NCBI GenBank assembly: GCA_014871385.1 | Contig: CM026421.1 | Location: 16,661,048-16,725,047, forward strand | Reading direction: 5' to 3' | Origin: Ceratodon purpureus | Lineage: Eukaryota; Streptophyta; Bryopsida; Pseudoditrichales; Ditrichaceae | DNA: 64,000 nucleotides | Part shown: piece by piece, positions 1-13,018 of the stretch | Numbering within the stretch: the first letter of the stretch is position 1 | Layout of the letters: each line of letters starts with the position of its first letter | Made by a program: the position numbers and the translations under genes | Notes under the pieces: model-generated | The model's database searches: none | The model's input: only the letters and a program-made list of their open reading frames with translations | What the model was told of the DNA's origin: nothing

Positions 1-439
1 TACTCTAATGTTGATCGAAGAAGTCAAGGTTAGTTTGGTAGTAAATGGTACATAACCTCAATTTTATTAAAATTGCGTTATTTCATGGCACCATCTTGGT
101 AAATAAGATTGTGCCAATTTGGCCCACGTGCTATTTTAGAGGTATATTTAGTTATGCCTCTAAAATGGCACATTTTTCTAATATCACACACACCCTTCAT
201 AATATCAACTAATTTCTATAACATCATGGAAAATTGTGAACTATCGTTCAGAAATATTTGCCCTTGACAGCTTTTTAAAGGTCAAAAACCCACAAAAAAC
301 TTATGTTATTTGCGGCTTTTTGAACACTCTAAAACGTGCCAGTTTGACAAATAACGCCATTTTAATGGAATTGAAATTACATGTAGTTCAGCTTTGTGGC
401 ACCATCACTAGTTTTCTCTCACCACCTGGATTTTTGCAG
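1..439 (+). other. 5' flank or upstream intron of the LRR receptor kinase
   Basis: AT-rich sequence with no convincing long reading frame. The first 29 bases read openly and end in CAAG followed by GTTAG, so they may be the end of an upstream exon of the receptor kinase gene, whose start lies outside the window. This is inference only. The small open frames here have no recognisable content. Confidence 0.3.
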
Positions 440-3400
440 CTATATGGATAATCATCCAGATTTAAGAGGACCTGTGCCAATCGAAATATGGCAAATGCCT
501 AATTTGCTCAATGTGTATGTGACTCAACACATTGACTACTACGCTACACCTCTTCAATTAATACTGGCAATTGAAGATTTAAATTGTCTGTTTACTTTAG
601 ATGATAACTCACAGTGAGTACTTGCAGAGCACTGCAAAACAACGCTTTAGAAGGACTGCTGGCCTCCAACACTTTTACCCCTGCCTCGAAACTACAAGGA
701 ATGTAAGAGTCCATCCCTTAAACCTTAGCAAAATTGGCTTTCAGTTGTCCAAATACACTTTGATACATACTGTAGATCTTGCCAATGTTTGACTATCATT
801 TGTAGCTAACAGTTTTATAGTGGGTTTTTATCAAAGAATGCTTCATATGTAATGGATCAATTCAACTTATTTGATCACTTGGGTTGTGTATCAGATACTT
901 GTACAAGAATAAGTTCAGTGGAAGACTTCAAATAAGCCCTAATGGAACACTCTTCAGTTCGACACTACAGTTTCTGTGAGTTGATTAATGAGTTTACATC
1001 CATTTACTCTTGATCAGTTAAGTACTGTTTGATTAATCCTTGCACTTAACTATTGTTAGCTTATTAAACGTGTTGATGTAATGTCCAGAAATGTGACCTC
1101 TAATCGTTTGAGCGGATCAGTAGATCTTCGAGACCTCAATCCCACTGCAATGGGAAACCTCATTCACTTGTAAGTTGTTTAGCAAATCAAACTCAATTAT
1201 ACTCTTCTTGTGCACATTGTGGTTATTTCTATTCACAACTAGCTCAAATGTATGTCTGTCAAAGACTTGTTAAAAACCTTAATCTTTTAAATCAATAATA
1301 CTAATTTTTTTCTTCATAAATTACTAATTTAACAAAGTTAAGGTTTGACTACCATCCTTGTTCAATTGTTCTATTGGCACTGTAGTAGTAAGAAATGGTG
1401 GTATTAAATTGTTATACAAATGTGAGGCACCACTAGCCTTGGCTTGGTGGTTGGGGCTCATAGCCTCCTCCGTTGGGGATACCAAGTGTGATATCTTCAA
1501 AGCACTAGTGACTAGCTAGGTACTAGCATAATGTCACTATAGTGTCCATCCTCGAAAAGGGAGAGTAGTATTATCCCAATTTTGCCTTGTTCGGTGGACA
1601 TCAAGTCATTGGCATTACGAACAGACACCTTGTTCACGCCGGCTGCTTGCTAAAAAAGAGACCAATATGTGAGGATATCTATTTATCTTATACAAATGTG
1701 AGGATCATGCATTTAAGATTCACCCAAAGATTTGATGAAGTATTTTTGCTACTGATACTTATGTTGGATGGTCAGAGCACTGGACGATAATGAGTTTAAT
1801 GGGACATTCTCAACTGGTTCTGTTCTTCATCTTCAGAACTTGTTTTTGTCCAAAAACCAGTTCACTCGCATCCAATTTCCTAATTACACTGGAAATGGTA
1901 GTGGATACATGTCAGCTTTGCAAACTTTGTAAGTCCCAAACTCTCTTCTAATCAAAATCACCAAATTTTATCTTCTTGACAAGCTTTAGGTATTTGAAGG
2001 GAAACTAAATGTGAGTTTGCAGGTATCTTGACAATAACAAATTGAGTGGACCTTTACCTCAAGAATTTCTGCAAATGCCGAACTTGAGAAATTTGTAAGT
2101 GTCAGTGCATATTCTTCCATCTAATTTATAGTTCTTAAATAATTGTATGCAATTAAGGTACTTAAAACATTGTACTTTTGATTTGATGTTGGATAATCTA
2201 TTAGCATATTGCTATAATTTTGTAAGTATGTTTAATTGAACCATATGGCACCCCCCCAAGGTCCCATACAAACCCCAACTCCTATTGCTTTATCAATATA
2301 TGTGAGTTTGAAAAACTATAACTGGTAATTGACTTCTCTTACCGGGATCTATTCAAATCCATGAAAATAATTTTAAGCTCAAATTCAAGATTCTCCCAGT
2401 ACCGTACTTGCAACATTCACTTTACGTCACTACAGATTTTGAAGAGCTAAACTGATTATTGTTTTGGGGTATTGTCACCTAAGAAAGAATTAATTAATTG
2501 CTAATTTGAAGAAAGAGAATTGGTACACCATGGTCCGACCATACAATTCAATGATAGATTACTTGAAACTATCTGATGTATGTGTTGGAACCAAATAAAA
2601 GTGAGCATCAACTTAAGTGTTTGAAATTCAATGCAGGAATTTGGGAAATAATAGCTTTTATGGCTTGGTGGATTTTACAGCTACAACAAACAACTTATGG
2701 ATTACTCGCATCAAGAGTTTGTAAGGATTCTTGAATAGAGTTATTTTGATACTAGATTCTATTTATATCAAATATATAAATTATATAAAATATATTTGAT
2801 AACAATAACAATCCTTACTTCAAAATAGCATTTGGAAAGGTAACAACTACTTACTAGCTAGTTACTTATTGTCACCTATTTATTGCCATGTGCAATCACA
2901 TCTTGATCATAGCATTTTAATAAGAAAGAACCTGGAATTGGCTTTATTTTGTTTTTTGTAAATGTCATGTTAATCAATCCATACTGTTATGTAGAGTTAA
3001 ATAGAAACTTACTATACATTTCTCATCATCATATCGAGACTCTCAGCAATCTCATTATTCTAGTTTGAGAATGAAAACCAAGTTAATTCTGACTCAAGTA
3101 AAATTCATAGATACTCCTTTCTTTCAATAAAATCTAGGGCATTACAAATGACATGCCTTCAACAGAAGTGAGTTTCAATGTGACATCCTTGTAGTATCAA
3201 GATGTGTACTTGTTACAAGTAATAAAAATCTTAGTTACCTATATTATTAATATATCAAAATGTGTACTTGTTGTGCTTTAATAAAATTTCAAGTTACCAA
3301 TGTTTTTATTCTTCAAATGCTTCTTGTATGTGCAGGGACTTAAGTATGAACAACTTTTCTGGACCAGTGGATTTTCGAAGCGATTACAACATTTCAGAAC

Positions 3401-6400
3401 TCATACACTTGTACGATTAATTTGATTTTTGTTATCTAATTTTCTATAATTAATTCAAGTTGAAGTTTGATGACCTTCTCTAATGTTTTGCAACATCTTG
3501 TATTACTCTATCATGATCTTAAAAAAAAAAACTTAATTGCTCTGTATCATTTATTCTTTCAGCTTTGACTTAGTTTACATACTTTTACCAATACATGTGT
3601 GATTAAAGCTTTAGATGTAAATTTCTATGCATCGTATTTGGTCTACAGGAATATCAGCAATAATAGGTTCAACGGAACTTTATTTACTAATCCTTCCCTC
3701 AATATATGGGAGATAGATATATCCAATAATTGTTTCAATAACATTACATTCAATGGATCATCAGACCAAGTTGAAAATGGTTACATGCCATTGCTCAAAA
3801 CATTGTAAGTTCCGCATCATTTTCTTCATTCAGTTATTAATTTTTACATTGTTGTATTGGAATTTAGATGCTTAATAATAAAATTACTCTTATTTTCAAG
3901 ATTTCTAAGGAAGATTGTTTGATCATGATTAAAAACTAATTATATGTGGTTTGTATTGCATGTCTAGATGTATCCAAAACAATATATTGGATGGAGAATT
4001 TCCTTATCAAGTATTGAGAGCACCAAGCCTAGAAGTTTTGTAAGTTGATGTATTCCTACTATCTAGAGATGATTTTAAGAAGGCAAGAATCTGTTGTTGA
4101 ATCTCGACCAAACTTTTGTGGATTGCTTTGATTTTGTAGTTGCTAAAGTAAAGTTTAGGTTCAAAAGGAATATATCGTAGACAATAATGATGTAATTTGA
4201 TACTTGTCAATTATTTTTTTACAGATATGCTAGCAACAATCGATACAGGTCATTGCAACTTCCACATGTCGCACTTTTTAATTCCAGTTTAACAGAGATA
4301 ATATTGGTAAATAACAACATTGTTTCTATAAACTATCCAAGTGATCCAGGACACTTTTCACCTTCCAACCTTGAGATTTCAAATCTCTTATTGTAAGTAT
4401 TCCCTAGATTTCCTTGTCTTCTACTTTTTAATGTTTTTATGTGATATAGTTTATTCAGATGACTTTTTTATTTAATTTTTATTTTACTTTTTAAATTAAT
4501 TTTTTTTTTAAATTTTAATTTATTTATTTATTTAGTTAATGAAGTTCAGAGTGTTATGATGAAAAAAAATATACTTCACTAATTCACTTCTTTCATTGAC
4601 ATGGTGTTGACAGTCTTGGAGGAAACCCACTATGCAAAAGTATTGAAAATATACTCTTGTCCACTATTTGTCGAATGAACAAATTATCACCACTGCTAAA
4701 AGGTACAAGAGCAATACTTCTAAGACTTCCTGAACATGTCATGTTTGCCATAGGTTTACAAGGAACTCGAAAGCGACTCGGCAAAATTTCTTCTATCCTT
4801 ACAATAGCTTCAATAAAAACATTCAGCAAGATCCTTCAGAGATGCAAGATTTGGCTAGCTACGTCATTTATATACATGTAACAAGGATTTTTGAGGTCTG
4901 ATAAGTAAATCGAGGAGAGAAATGGATGGAGAACAAGTCTACCCTCTAACATTGTTCCTAATTCATGCAATTTTTTTTTGCTGCAGTGGTGTTACCATCT
5001 CCTGGTGTAAGCAAAAGTACTATTTTGAAGATTGCATTATCAACAAGTGTGCCATTTGCACTTTTGCTTCTTGTGGGAGGTTTTCTACTTTATAGAAGTA
5101 GAAGAAAACAACAATACCTCCTACTTCAAGTTCAACGAAGTAAGAGCCTGCTTCTGACCTTAAAAGTTTATTTTCACAGAAAGGATCAATTTCAACATTC
5201 TTCTGCAAAACAGAACATGTTTAGTTTCCATCAATGGAGTTGAATCTCAATCTTGTTTGATTTTGAGCACATACAGATGCTCCATTGATACATAATGATG
5301 CTCCAGTGAGAACAAATTAGAGAAGTTTTGACTCATTCCTAACCAGTTACTAACATTTCTTTCCTCCCATAGTTTGTGAAGAACATGACGTGAAGCCCAC
5401 AATATTTACATACAATGAGCTCCGTGCTGCAACACGTGATTTCCATCCTGACATGAAGTTGGGCCAGGGGGGCTATGGTGCTGTATACAAGGTTCATTTT
5501 TCAGACCTGTTTTCACAACATTCCTTGTCGAACATTCCTTGTGAATTTGGAGTCCAATTTGGGGTCTCATCAAAACTTTCAGAACAAAATGCTCAGTCAC
5601 TTTTGTTAAGTTGTTATCATCACCTATGGTTTTGGCAGGGAGTTTTGCCTAATACAAACGTTGTAGCTGTCAAGCAACTCCACATCAAGTCTCAACAAGG
5701 AATGGATGAGTTTTTGAACGAAGTGGCACTAATCAGTGGAATCAAGCACCGCAACTTGGTGAAACTGAAGGGTTGTTGCATTCGTGAAAAGCAACGGTTG
5801 TTGGTGTATGAGTATGTTGACAACCATGACCTGGATTGGAATTTACTTGGTGAGTCCGATTCAATATTTAGATGGTAGTCAAAACCTGAAAGTATTGATT
5901 CAATATTCAGATGATAGTCAAAAACTGAAAGTATTGATTCAATATTCAGATGATAGTCAAAAACTGAAAGTATTGATTCAATAACTACAATTGCCAACAA
6001 TCTCTTGTGTTAGTTGCTGATTATTGTCACTAGTTTGTCATAGTTATGTTCTTTGTGCAATTTCCAGTAATCAATGGAGTGTTTCATTGATCAGAAGAGA
6101 TTTGTAAAACGCACCTATTTGAATGCATTGTTGGAATTGATTGTGATGTGTAGAAAGCAACAGCTTACAGGTCTTGAGCTGGCCTGAACGGTTGAACATT
6201 TGCTTGGGGGTTGCCCACGGACTGCACTACTTGCATGCTCTGGCTCAACCCAAGATCATCCACAGAGACATCAAGGCTGCCAATATATTGTTAGACAGCA
6301 ATTTACAACCAAAGATTGCAGATTTTGGCTTGGCCCTCCTATTCCCTGAAGAAACTAGTCATATTATGACGGTGCATGTTGCTGGAACCAAGTGAGTTTT

Positions 6401-7669
6401 GAACAGCCTGAGATTTTTCTTTTTGTTTTGATGAGATTGACACTCTTCCAGGACCTGCAAGTTCTTTTCAACTTGATTGAGTTGAATCAGCTTTGTTTCT
6501 TTCTTGCAATCCCTGATGGAAAGTGTGTAATCTGGGTCTATTTGGTTGAATTAAGGAACCGAATTCGCATGATCGGACGTTTAATAGTGTCTGAGGATCA
6601 ACTCACATTCTAGTACACGTTGGTTTAAGAAGTTTTATTTAAAGATCAGGAGGGCCTTGCTGTTGTGTTTGCTCTTTTCTCTCGGTAGCTCTCAGGTATC
6701 AGAATTAGATTTATTGGACTAACATCACACTTGAATATGTGCAGAGGCTATTTAGCACCAGAATATGCAACATTGGGCCAATTGAGTGAAAAAGCAGACG
6801 TTTATAGCTTTGGAGTTGTATGCCTGGAGATTGTAAGTGGAAGGAGAAATATTGATAATAAGATGCCTCCTGAGGAAGTGGTTCTTACCAATTTGGTAAG
6901 TAAATTGATACCACAGTTTGTTGATTAAATACAATGTCAAAATTCATAGATTGTGTATAATATTTTGATATAATACCATATTGAATACACTATACTAAAA
7001 TTTTAGGAATACAAGAAAAGTCTCTAAATTGTTTGTATCCAATATGATTCCTGTGTCTCATTTACAATTATAGACCATTCTATCACCTTCCAAGGCAAAA
7101 GGTTACTTTGTGCAATTGAAAAGTAGATTTACAGGGCTATGGAATAAAATGCATTTGCACATAATTGACAATACAAACTTTTGGAATTGTTACAATCATG
7201 GAATCTGTTTCATTATCACATCAAGACAACGTCACAATGAGTAAAATAGTCAATTTTTAGTTAAACGTTCAATGTCCATTCTTGATTTAATCCCTCTTGG
7301 ATGGTTTTTTGGCAGATTCAAAAGTTATACAAAGAAGGCAACATTATGGGCATTGTGGATTCCAAATTGCAACCACTGAGTGAAACCGAGCATCTGGAAG
7401 TGCAAAGAGTTATCTACACAGCAATGCTATGTCTGCAATACTCTGAAGATGTGCGCCCACCAATGGCACGTGTAGTGTCCATGCTCCAGGGAGACTTGAT
7501 CTCTGTGATTGAAGATCTCGAATCTGCCCAAGTACCAACGAGTTTCTTCGGAGGTCATTCAACTAGTTTTGATATCTCCCAAATGTCAAGCTTGGACACC
7601 ATTCGTGAAGGTGATAGTGTTCGCTTGTATTCAGGGTCATCTGGATCCACTTTTGGGTCTAGATGTTGA
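440..7669 (+). CDS. LRR receptor-like Ser/Thr protein kinase (5' partial, multi-exon)
   Basis: Plasma-membrane receptor kinase: extracellular LRRs, one membrane span, cytosolic kinase. LRR exons with GT-AG borders lie near 440-512, 629-702, 893-977, 1089-1169, 1777-1929, 2023-2094, 2637-2719, 3337-3411, 3650-3805, 3967-4038 and 4225-4393, many about 72 nt, i.e. one repeat per exon. A cap reading LGGNPLC starts near 4613. The membrane exon is 4987-5139 (hydrophobic run, then RSRRKQQ). Kinase exons are 5373-5491, 5639-5849, 6154-6391, 6745-6895 and 7316-7669. They carry the glycine loop [14 protein letters not shown] lysine, [11 protein letters not shown] catalytic loop (RD type), ADFGLA and LAPEY, so the kinase looks active. 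The C-terminal tail is Ser-rich. I could not resolve the frame of the outer juxtamembrane piece (about 4740-4980), which may be decayed. The gene's start lies upstream of the window. Ligand unknown. Confidence 0.85.
1430..1600 (+). repeat. Possible tRNA-derived SINE-like patch in an LRR-kinase intron
   Basis: Within the 1170-1776 intron, a stretch reading TTGGCTTGGTGGTTGGGGCTC resembles a degenerate RNA polymerase III A box. No clean B box is visible. The patch is GC-richer than the rest of the intron. It could equally be unrelated sequence. Confidence 0.2.
5860..5985 (+). repeat. 39-bp tandem repeat, three copies, inside a kinase intron
   Basis: Three consecutive copies of a 39-bp unit (GATTCAATATTCAGATGATA plus GTCAAAAACTGAAAGTATT); the first copy differs at a few bases. 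The array lies in the 5850-6153 intron just after the donor site. It keeps short frames open on both strands, but these are not coding. Confidence 0.85.
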
Positions 7670-8116
7670 ATCACTCTTCTTAATTTGTGGTGATTGTGCT
7701 GGATCTAGTCATATGTCATTTTAGTAATGCTCATGTTTAGAAGAAGTGAGCATGTTTTGGTGTAATAACGTACAGTGAACTCAATGTATATCATATCCAG
7801 TGGGTTTGTACAAACTTACAGTAAACTCTTGTATGACATATTCAGCATATTTAAATTACATTTATTTTCCTCAAGCATTTGAGATACAGCAGGGCTATGA
7901 ATATTGACACACGACACCGATCAGCAGCGATACCAAAAATTGAATTGAATCATTATCCATCAGTTAGAGACACAAGAATCCGGCTGCCATGTTGCGAAAT
8001 TTTCGAATGTTGGTGACCTGTTGCAATTTAGAAACTAACGAAAGTAAAGTATTAATTTCCAAGCCATCGTTAGTATGTCTCAATCTGTAAAACATATCTT
8101 GACAGCAGCAACTCAT
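7670..8116. other. 3' flank of the receptor kinase
   Basis: AT-rich sequence after the kinase stop codon, probably 3' UTR and spacer. No gene or RNA recognised. Confidence 0.5.
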
Positions 8117-8200
8117 TGGGCAGCTGCTGAAATTTTCTAAGCCACTGTGAATGCAGCAGATTCTGCCCAAAACTGCCCAAAACTGCCCAAATCTGCCAAA
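8117..8200 (+). repeat. Left arm of an 83-bp inverted repeat (pair at 11147-11230)
   Basis: The arm runs from CAACTCATTGGGCAGCTGCT to a triple CTGCCCAAAA motif. Its reverse complement occurs at 11147-11230 with essentially no mismatch. Sequence beyond the arms does not match on either side. The pair brackets about 3 kb that also contains the foldback element, so it may be the termini of a larger non-autonomous element. No coding capacity is visible between the arms. Confidence 0.75.
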
Positions 8201-8917
8201 ATCTGCCCAAAGACAAAACTTTGAAATTCCTCCAAAAATTGAGATTTTGATATTTTTCAAAAATAAAAACTTCTTTGTATAGAGAAGGCAGTCGAGCATA
8301 TCCCCACCGTTCGGATTTTTAATCCAATTTTTTTTCATATGCTATTTTTAATGTCAAAAAACGGCCTTTGTTTGAGAATTTCAGTATACCCCCTAGAGGA
8401 AAATGATATTTTGGCAACCTTCCACAACTTTTTTGAATATGATTGTTTTTAGTGCAATTAGCTAACTCAGTATTCTTTGACGATCTTCAAAACCCCCAAA
8501 ATCCATAATGCAAAAAAATGGTTTTTTGGGCCTTCAAAACTCTGCTCTTCTCTTTTTTGCAGGGAAAAAAAACTTGTTTTTCTTTTTTGAACGTTACGAT
8601 CTTGCAATTGGTGAGGAATGAGTGTGTGAGATTTGGTGGACATGTTGATATATATGTTAGCTACAAGATCTTACGGTTTGATGTACTAAAAAAGACATCA
8701 ACTCTGCAAAATCCACCTTGCTTAGTAGAGGGGCTATTTTGAGGCAGTTTTGATGAAAAATACCCTCAGAACTTTAGGGGTTAAACCAGTTTACACTAAT
8801 TTGAGCCCTTGAATCCTTAACTAAACTCAAAATTGTTAAAATACAGCCACAGGCCCCTTAAAAGCATATTAGTTTATGAGGCATCTAAACGAGGGCATCA
8901 AACAGCTTGTGAACACG

Positions 8918-9846
8918 TACAGTTGGGTACAACATGCTTACGAATTTTCCTTTTGAGGGAGTTTTTCTAAAAGTTTGAAAATTCATTGTGAACTCAAAAA
9001 TGATCGGATTCGAAAACCGTAAAGTATTTTGAAATCACATAAGAGTATACTACAATATCATGATAAAGTAATGATTCATTTTTTTTAATATTATTCAACA
9101 TGTTACAATTACTTTGTACACCTTTTACCATTGAGTACTCCTACATTTTGCTTCAATTACGATGTACATTTCAATTGCAATTTTGAAATGAACTTCCAAA
9201 GTTGTTCTTGGGATACTTGAGCACATATTTATGGAGTTATTGATATATGTCTTGTTTGATTTTTGGCTTGGAGGAATTTCTTAATAAGTCATAATGACCA
9301 GTAAACTTTTTCCAAAACCTCTGAGAGCCTACACACTAGTATTTTTGTCATCCAAGGACTTAAAGGATGGTTGGAGGCTATTAGAGTGATAACTCTGATG
9401 CTTAGCTTAAATTGTTATAATATTCTTGCCAAGTTTAAAGGAATATTTATTATCCACCTTAACTTTTGATTGGAAACTCATAAGAAACCACTCCAAACCA
9501 AAGAATATAATACAGGAAATACTTTTTATGATTTAAGTATGGACTCAAGTATCCGAAGAACAGCTTTGGAAGCTCATTTCATAATTGCAATTGAAATGTA
9601 CATCGTAATTGAAGCAAAAAGTAGGAGTATTTAATGGTAGAAGGTGTATAAAGTAATCGTAACATATTGAATAATATTACAAAAAGGAATCATTATTTTA
9701 TCATAATATTTTTGTACACTCTAATTTGATTTCAAAACACTTTACGGTTTTCAAATCCTATCATTTTTGAGTTCACAATGAATTTTCAAACTTTTTAGAA
9801 AAACTCCCCCAAAACAGAAATTCGTAAGCATGTTGTACCCGACTGT
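8918..9846. mobile_element. Foldback/MITE-like element with ~280-bp inverted arms
   Basis: Sequence 8918-9195 matches the reverse complement of 9568-9846 at roughly 85-90% by eye, separated by about 370 bp of AT-rich sequence. Shared blocks include TGTACATTTCAATTGCAATT near the inner ends, the TTCACAATGAATTTTCAAAC block, and GTACAACATGCTTACGAATT at the outer ends. There is no open frame. The structure fits a non-autonomous foldback or MITE-type element. I did not find a clear target duplication. Confidence 0.75.
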
Positions 9847-12808
9847 ACATATTGTGGCTTTCTCTGCATTCATGGATCAACAATTCAGAGTACAGTACCG
9901 AACAAAATAAAACAAGAAAAATCACAAACTTTATGTGCTGTGTTTGTAAGTATCTTTTTTTGTTTTTGATTGTAGTACTTTTTTATTTGGTTCATAGTTA
10001 TTTTGAATACAATTGTTCAACTTTAAAATGAAATTTTATTCTCAAAAAAGATTCATTGAATAATTGTCCAACTTTAAACATTCAAATTAAAAATTTAACT
10101 CTTTACAGATTTTTTATTTTATTTTACATTTAATAATATACTGGTGACCGCAATACCTTGATACTATACTCGCCCTTGTCTATATGAGAGGGTGGGCCCT
10201 CTACCCTCCTCTTCCTATCCATGCTTTGAATTGAAGGAACCTAGAGGCCCTTTTTAGTAATTTGGATTTTGTTTTGGAACCAAAGACACCAACTTAGTTT
10301 TGGAGGACTCATGTAGTTAATTTTAGATACCTTATACATATAAAATAAATTAAATTGATTTCTCCATCAACAATATATTATTATCGGCTTTTGCCGCAAC
10401 TAGTGTGTATCCTTCTTAGGTCATTGCCATCATTAAAACGAGTGCAAGAGTTAATGGCCAGGTCCCGCAATGTGGTCACTTGGACATTAAAGGGTTGACA
10501 TTTAAGATCACTAGTTCAAGCAATATTACATGTGCCATGTGGTGTATGGACTCAGAGTTGTAGATACAAATTGTGACTCATTGACCACTAGATTGAATCC
10601 TTATAAGCGCATCTAAACCAATTAACTATAAAAGATTGTAATGCCATTTACCTTATTTCCAATATCTAGCTAATAAGAATGCTTACTAATGTCCGTACAA
10701 CATAGATTCATCAAATAAAGGTATCACACTTAGACCTCGATAAGTGTTACCTCGATAAGTGTTAAAACTCTATATGTGTTCTCGAGATTTCCGCTTCCTT
10801 AAAATTAAGACTAGTAACTGTTATGTATTAAGTGTTATGCAATGTAGCGCTCTCCTTTTTGTTAATTTTACCTTTGTAAGTGATAAGTTTAAAAAAAAAA
10901 GGGTTTTAGTAAGAGCCACTGCTTGACAGGAGATAAGTTTGAGTAAAGTAATAATTTACAATTGCAAAATCAAGCTAATCCTCACTATATAATAAAAGGG
11001 GTTAAAGGCTTTAAAAGATAAAAATAATGCTCTATAAACTTTGAAGAAGTTTTTTACAAAAAGACCTCATGACATTATGTTATTTACCTAACTGCATTAT
11101 TTTCTTGTGCTCAAAAAGTTGTAAGTTCACCAAAAACTAGCAGATTTGGGCAGTTTTGGGCAGTTTTGGGCAGAATCTGCTGCATTCACAGTGGCTTAGA
11201 AAATTTCAGCAGCTGCCCAATGAGTAGCGTTTGACACTTAAACCTTCATAACTTTTGATCCCGATGTCGGAATTGAAAAATAAAAATACCCACACAAAGC
11301 ACTTCAAACGGCCCCCCTCCAATAAAAGTTTAAAAAAATCACGACTTAAATTGAAGTCACAGGTACATGCCTAAACTCTAAAAAAGCCCAAATGTGGCAG
11401 ATTGTCTTTTAGGGGTTAATATATATCAGAAAATTATAGAGTTATTATGAATAATCATTTGGAAATGTTTAAATAGGATCAATTAAGGCATGTAAATCTT
11501 GAAAATATCAAACAGTAGAACATTTTTAGAATATTTCTAGAAGTTTGTAAACTATGATAGGAACTTAAAAAAAATGTTGTCATTTCCAAATCTTCAGTAA
11601 AACATGTTTTTTGAGATCCATTCTTGTCTACATTTAGGGGCTTGATACGCACAATGTAATGACATCCCTTCCAAATGGTACAAGTAATATTTTGGAAACA
11701 ACTTATTTCTAGAAGTTGGACAATTTTCCCCGTGAACCGAAACTTGCAACTACCAAATTTTCAGAGGGCGGTAGAATATTCAGAAGATTAATCCTTAAAG
11801 TTCTTTGGTGTTTATGGAGCAAAAAATGCTAAATTGACTCCTTTTCATTTCATTCTACTTTAGGCCTAATAATTCTCAATCCAAATAATTTATAGTAAAT
11901 TTAACCATAGGATCTTCATATTGGTTTGACATACTATCCAAATACCAAAATTGGATTGTTGATTTTTCTTCATTTGTGTGATCATAAAGATCAAAATGGG
12001 CTGAATTCGTTTTTCAACAACTATTTGACTTTGAAGCTTGCCTTTATAAAACTCATGTATGCTACAACTTGGATACCTTGCAAATTTGAAAAGGAATTTT
12101 GTAAAGAGTGCATAACAATAATTTTTTGTTTATAAAACATCATAAAGTATAAAGTTTTTCACTGCCCAAATTTGGAGAAAAAACGAGTCTGTCAATGAAA
12201 AATTCTCAAAAAGTTGTAAGTTCACCAAAAAAAATCTCACAATTAGTTTATCGTAAAATCTTCATCCTAAAAAATTTTACTACTAGAATATTGCTATTTA
12301 TTAATTCATTTAACCCAAAAACTCAAATTGGGTTTAAAAGAACTTTAGGGGGTTAATGGAACTTGAGGAGTTAAAAACTTGCAAATTTGGAAAATTACAA
12401 AGCATTATAACACATTTTGTTACACCCTACCCTGAATCGGTGATCACTATCTTGAAGAATTGCATGGACTTCAACTTCGACCACTTTCTGGAGATATGAA
12501 TTTGACACTTTCCCTGAGCAATTAATTTGTATTTGCACTAAAAATCGGAACAGGTTTGAACAATGAGAAATGAACTGTGAGAAAATGTGAATCATTCGTC
12601 AAGAATTCTTTTTTCGAACGAGTGAGAATTATCATCACCAATGCGACACTAGGTGCCAGATTGGCAGGTTAATTCCGGGACGACGCTTGTCAGCGCTACA
12701 AATTCCGATTATAGGACGCATCGTACATCGAGTGGGGCCCGCCTTTCGCGATACGGTCCGACACGACCCGGTCGGACCTATGACCGTGGATGAGAAGGAG
12801 ACCCTACA
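9847..12808. other. AT-rich spacer without a recognised gene
   Basis: No supported coding region. It contains the right arm of the 83-bp inverted repeat (11147-11230). A short direct repeat, CTCAAAAAGTTGTAAGTTCA followed by CCAAAAA, occurs near 11110 and again near 12206, suggesting that pieces of one repeat family lie side by side. Near 12600-12780 the base composition becomes more GC-rich towards the tRNA genes. Confidence 0.5.
11147..11230 (-). repeat. Right arm of the 83-bp inverted repeat
   Basis: Reverse complement of 8117-8200, including the triple TTTTGGGCAG motif and the CAGTGGCTTAGAAAATTTCA block. See the left arm for interpretation. Confidence 0.75.
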
Positions 12809-12881
12809 GCCGTCCTAGCTCAGTTGGTAGAGCGCAAGGCTCTTAACCTTGTGGTCCAGGGTTCGAGCCCCTGGGGTGGCG
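12809..12881 (+). tRNA. tRNA-Lys (anticodon CUU)
   Basis: The 73-nt cloverleaf has acceptor arm GCCGTCC paired with GGGTGGC (two G-U wobbles), D arm TAGCTCAGTTGGTAGAGC and anticodon stem CAAGG/CCTTG. The loop is CTCTTAA, so the anticodon is CUU. The T arm contains GGTTCGAGCCC. A and B boxes are intact and there is no intron. The other tRNA gene lies 40 bp downstream. Confidence 0.95.
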
Positions 12882-12921
12882 ACGTGGCACTCACTCATTG
12901 GCTGTCTTGACACGGTCATCG

Positions 12922-13003
12922 GTGCTCATGCCGGAGTGGTTATCGGGCATGACTAGAAATCATGTGGGCTCTGCCCGCGCAGGTTCGAATCCTGCTGAGC
13001 ACG
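12922..13003 (+). tRNA. tRNA-Ser (anticodon AGA)
   Basis: The 82-nt class II tRNA has a perfectly paired acceptor GTGCTCA/TGAGCAC, discriminator G, anticodon stem CATGA/TCATG with loop CTAGAAA (anticodon AGA), a long variable arm (GGGCTCTGCCC), and T loop GGTTCGAATCC. It is downstream of tRNA-Lys on the same strand and is followed by TTCTTTTT, a plausible RNA polymerase III terminator. Confidence 0.95.
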
Positions 13004-13005
13004 TT

Positions 13006-13018
13006 CTTTTTGTCTTAG
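13006..13018 (+). terminator. T-rich RNA polymerase III terminator after tRNA-Ser
   Basis: TTCTTTTTGTCTT begins a few bases after the 3' end of tRNA-Ser. A run of five T on the sense strand is a typical Pol III stop signal. Confidence 0.45.

Noticed and set aside
1587..1790. 67-codon frame in the receptor-kinase intron
   Set aside because: Only its last bases overlap an LRR exon, and in a different frame; the rest is intronic.
5692..6000. Minus-strand frame with repeated [13 protein letters not shown] units
   Set aside because: Produced by the 39-bp intronic tandem repeat opposite a kinase exon; not a gene.
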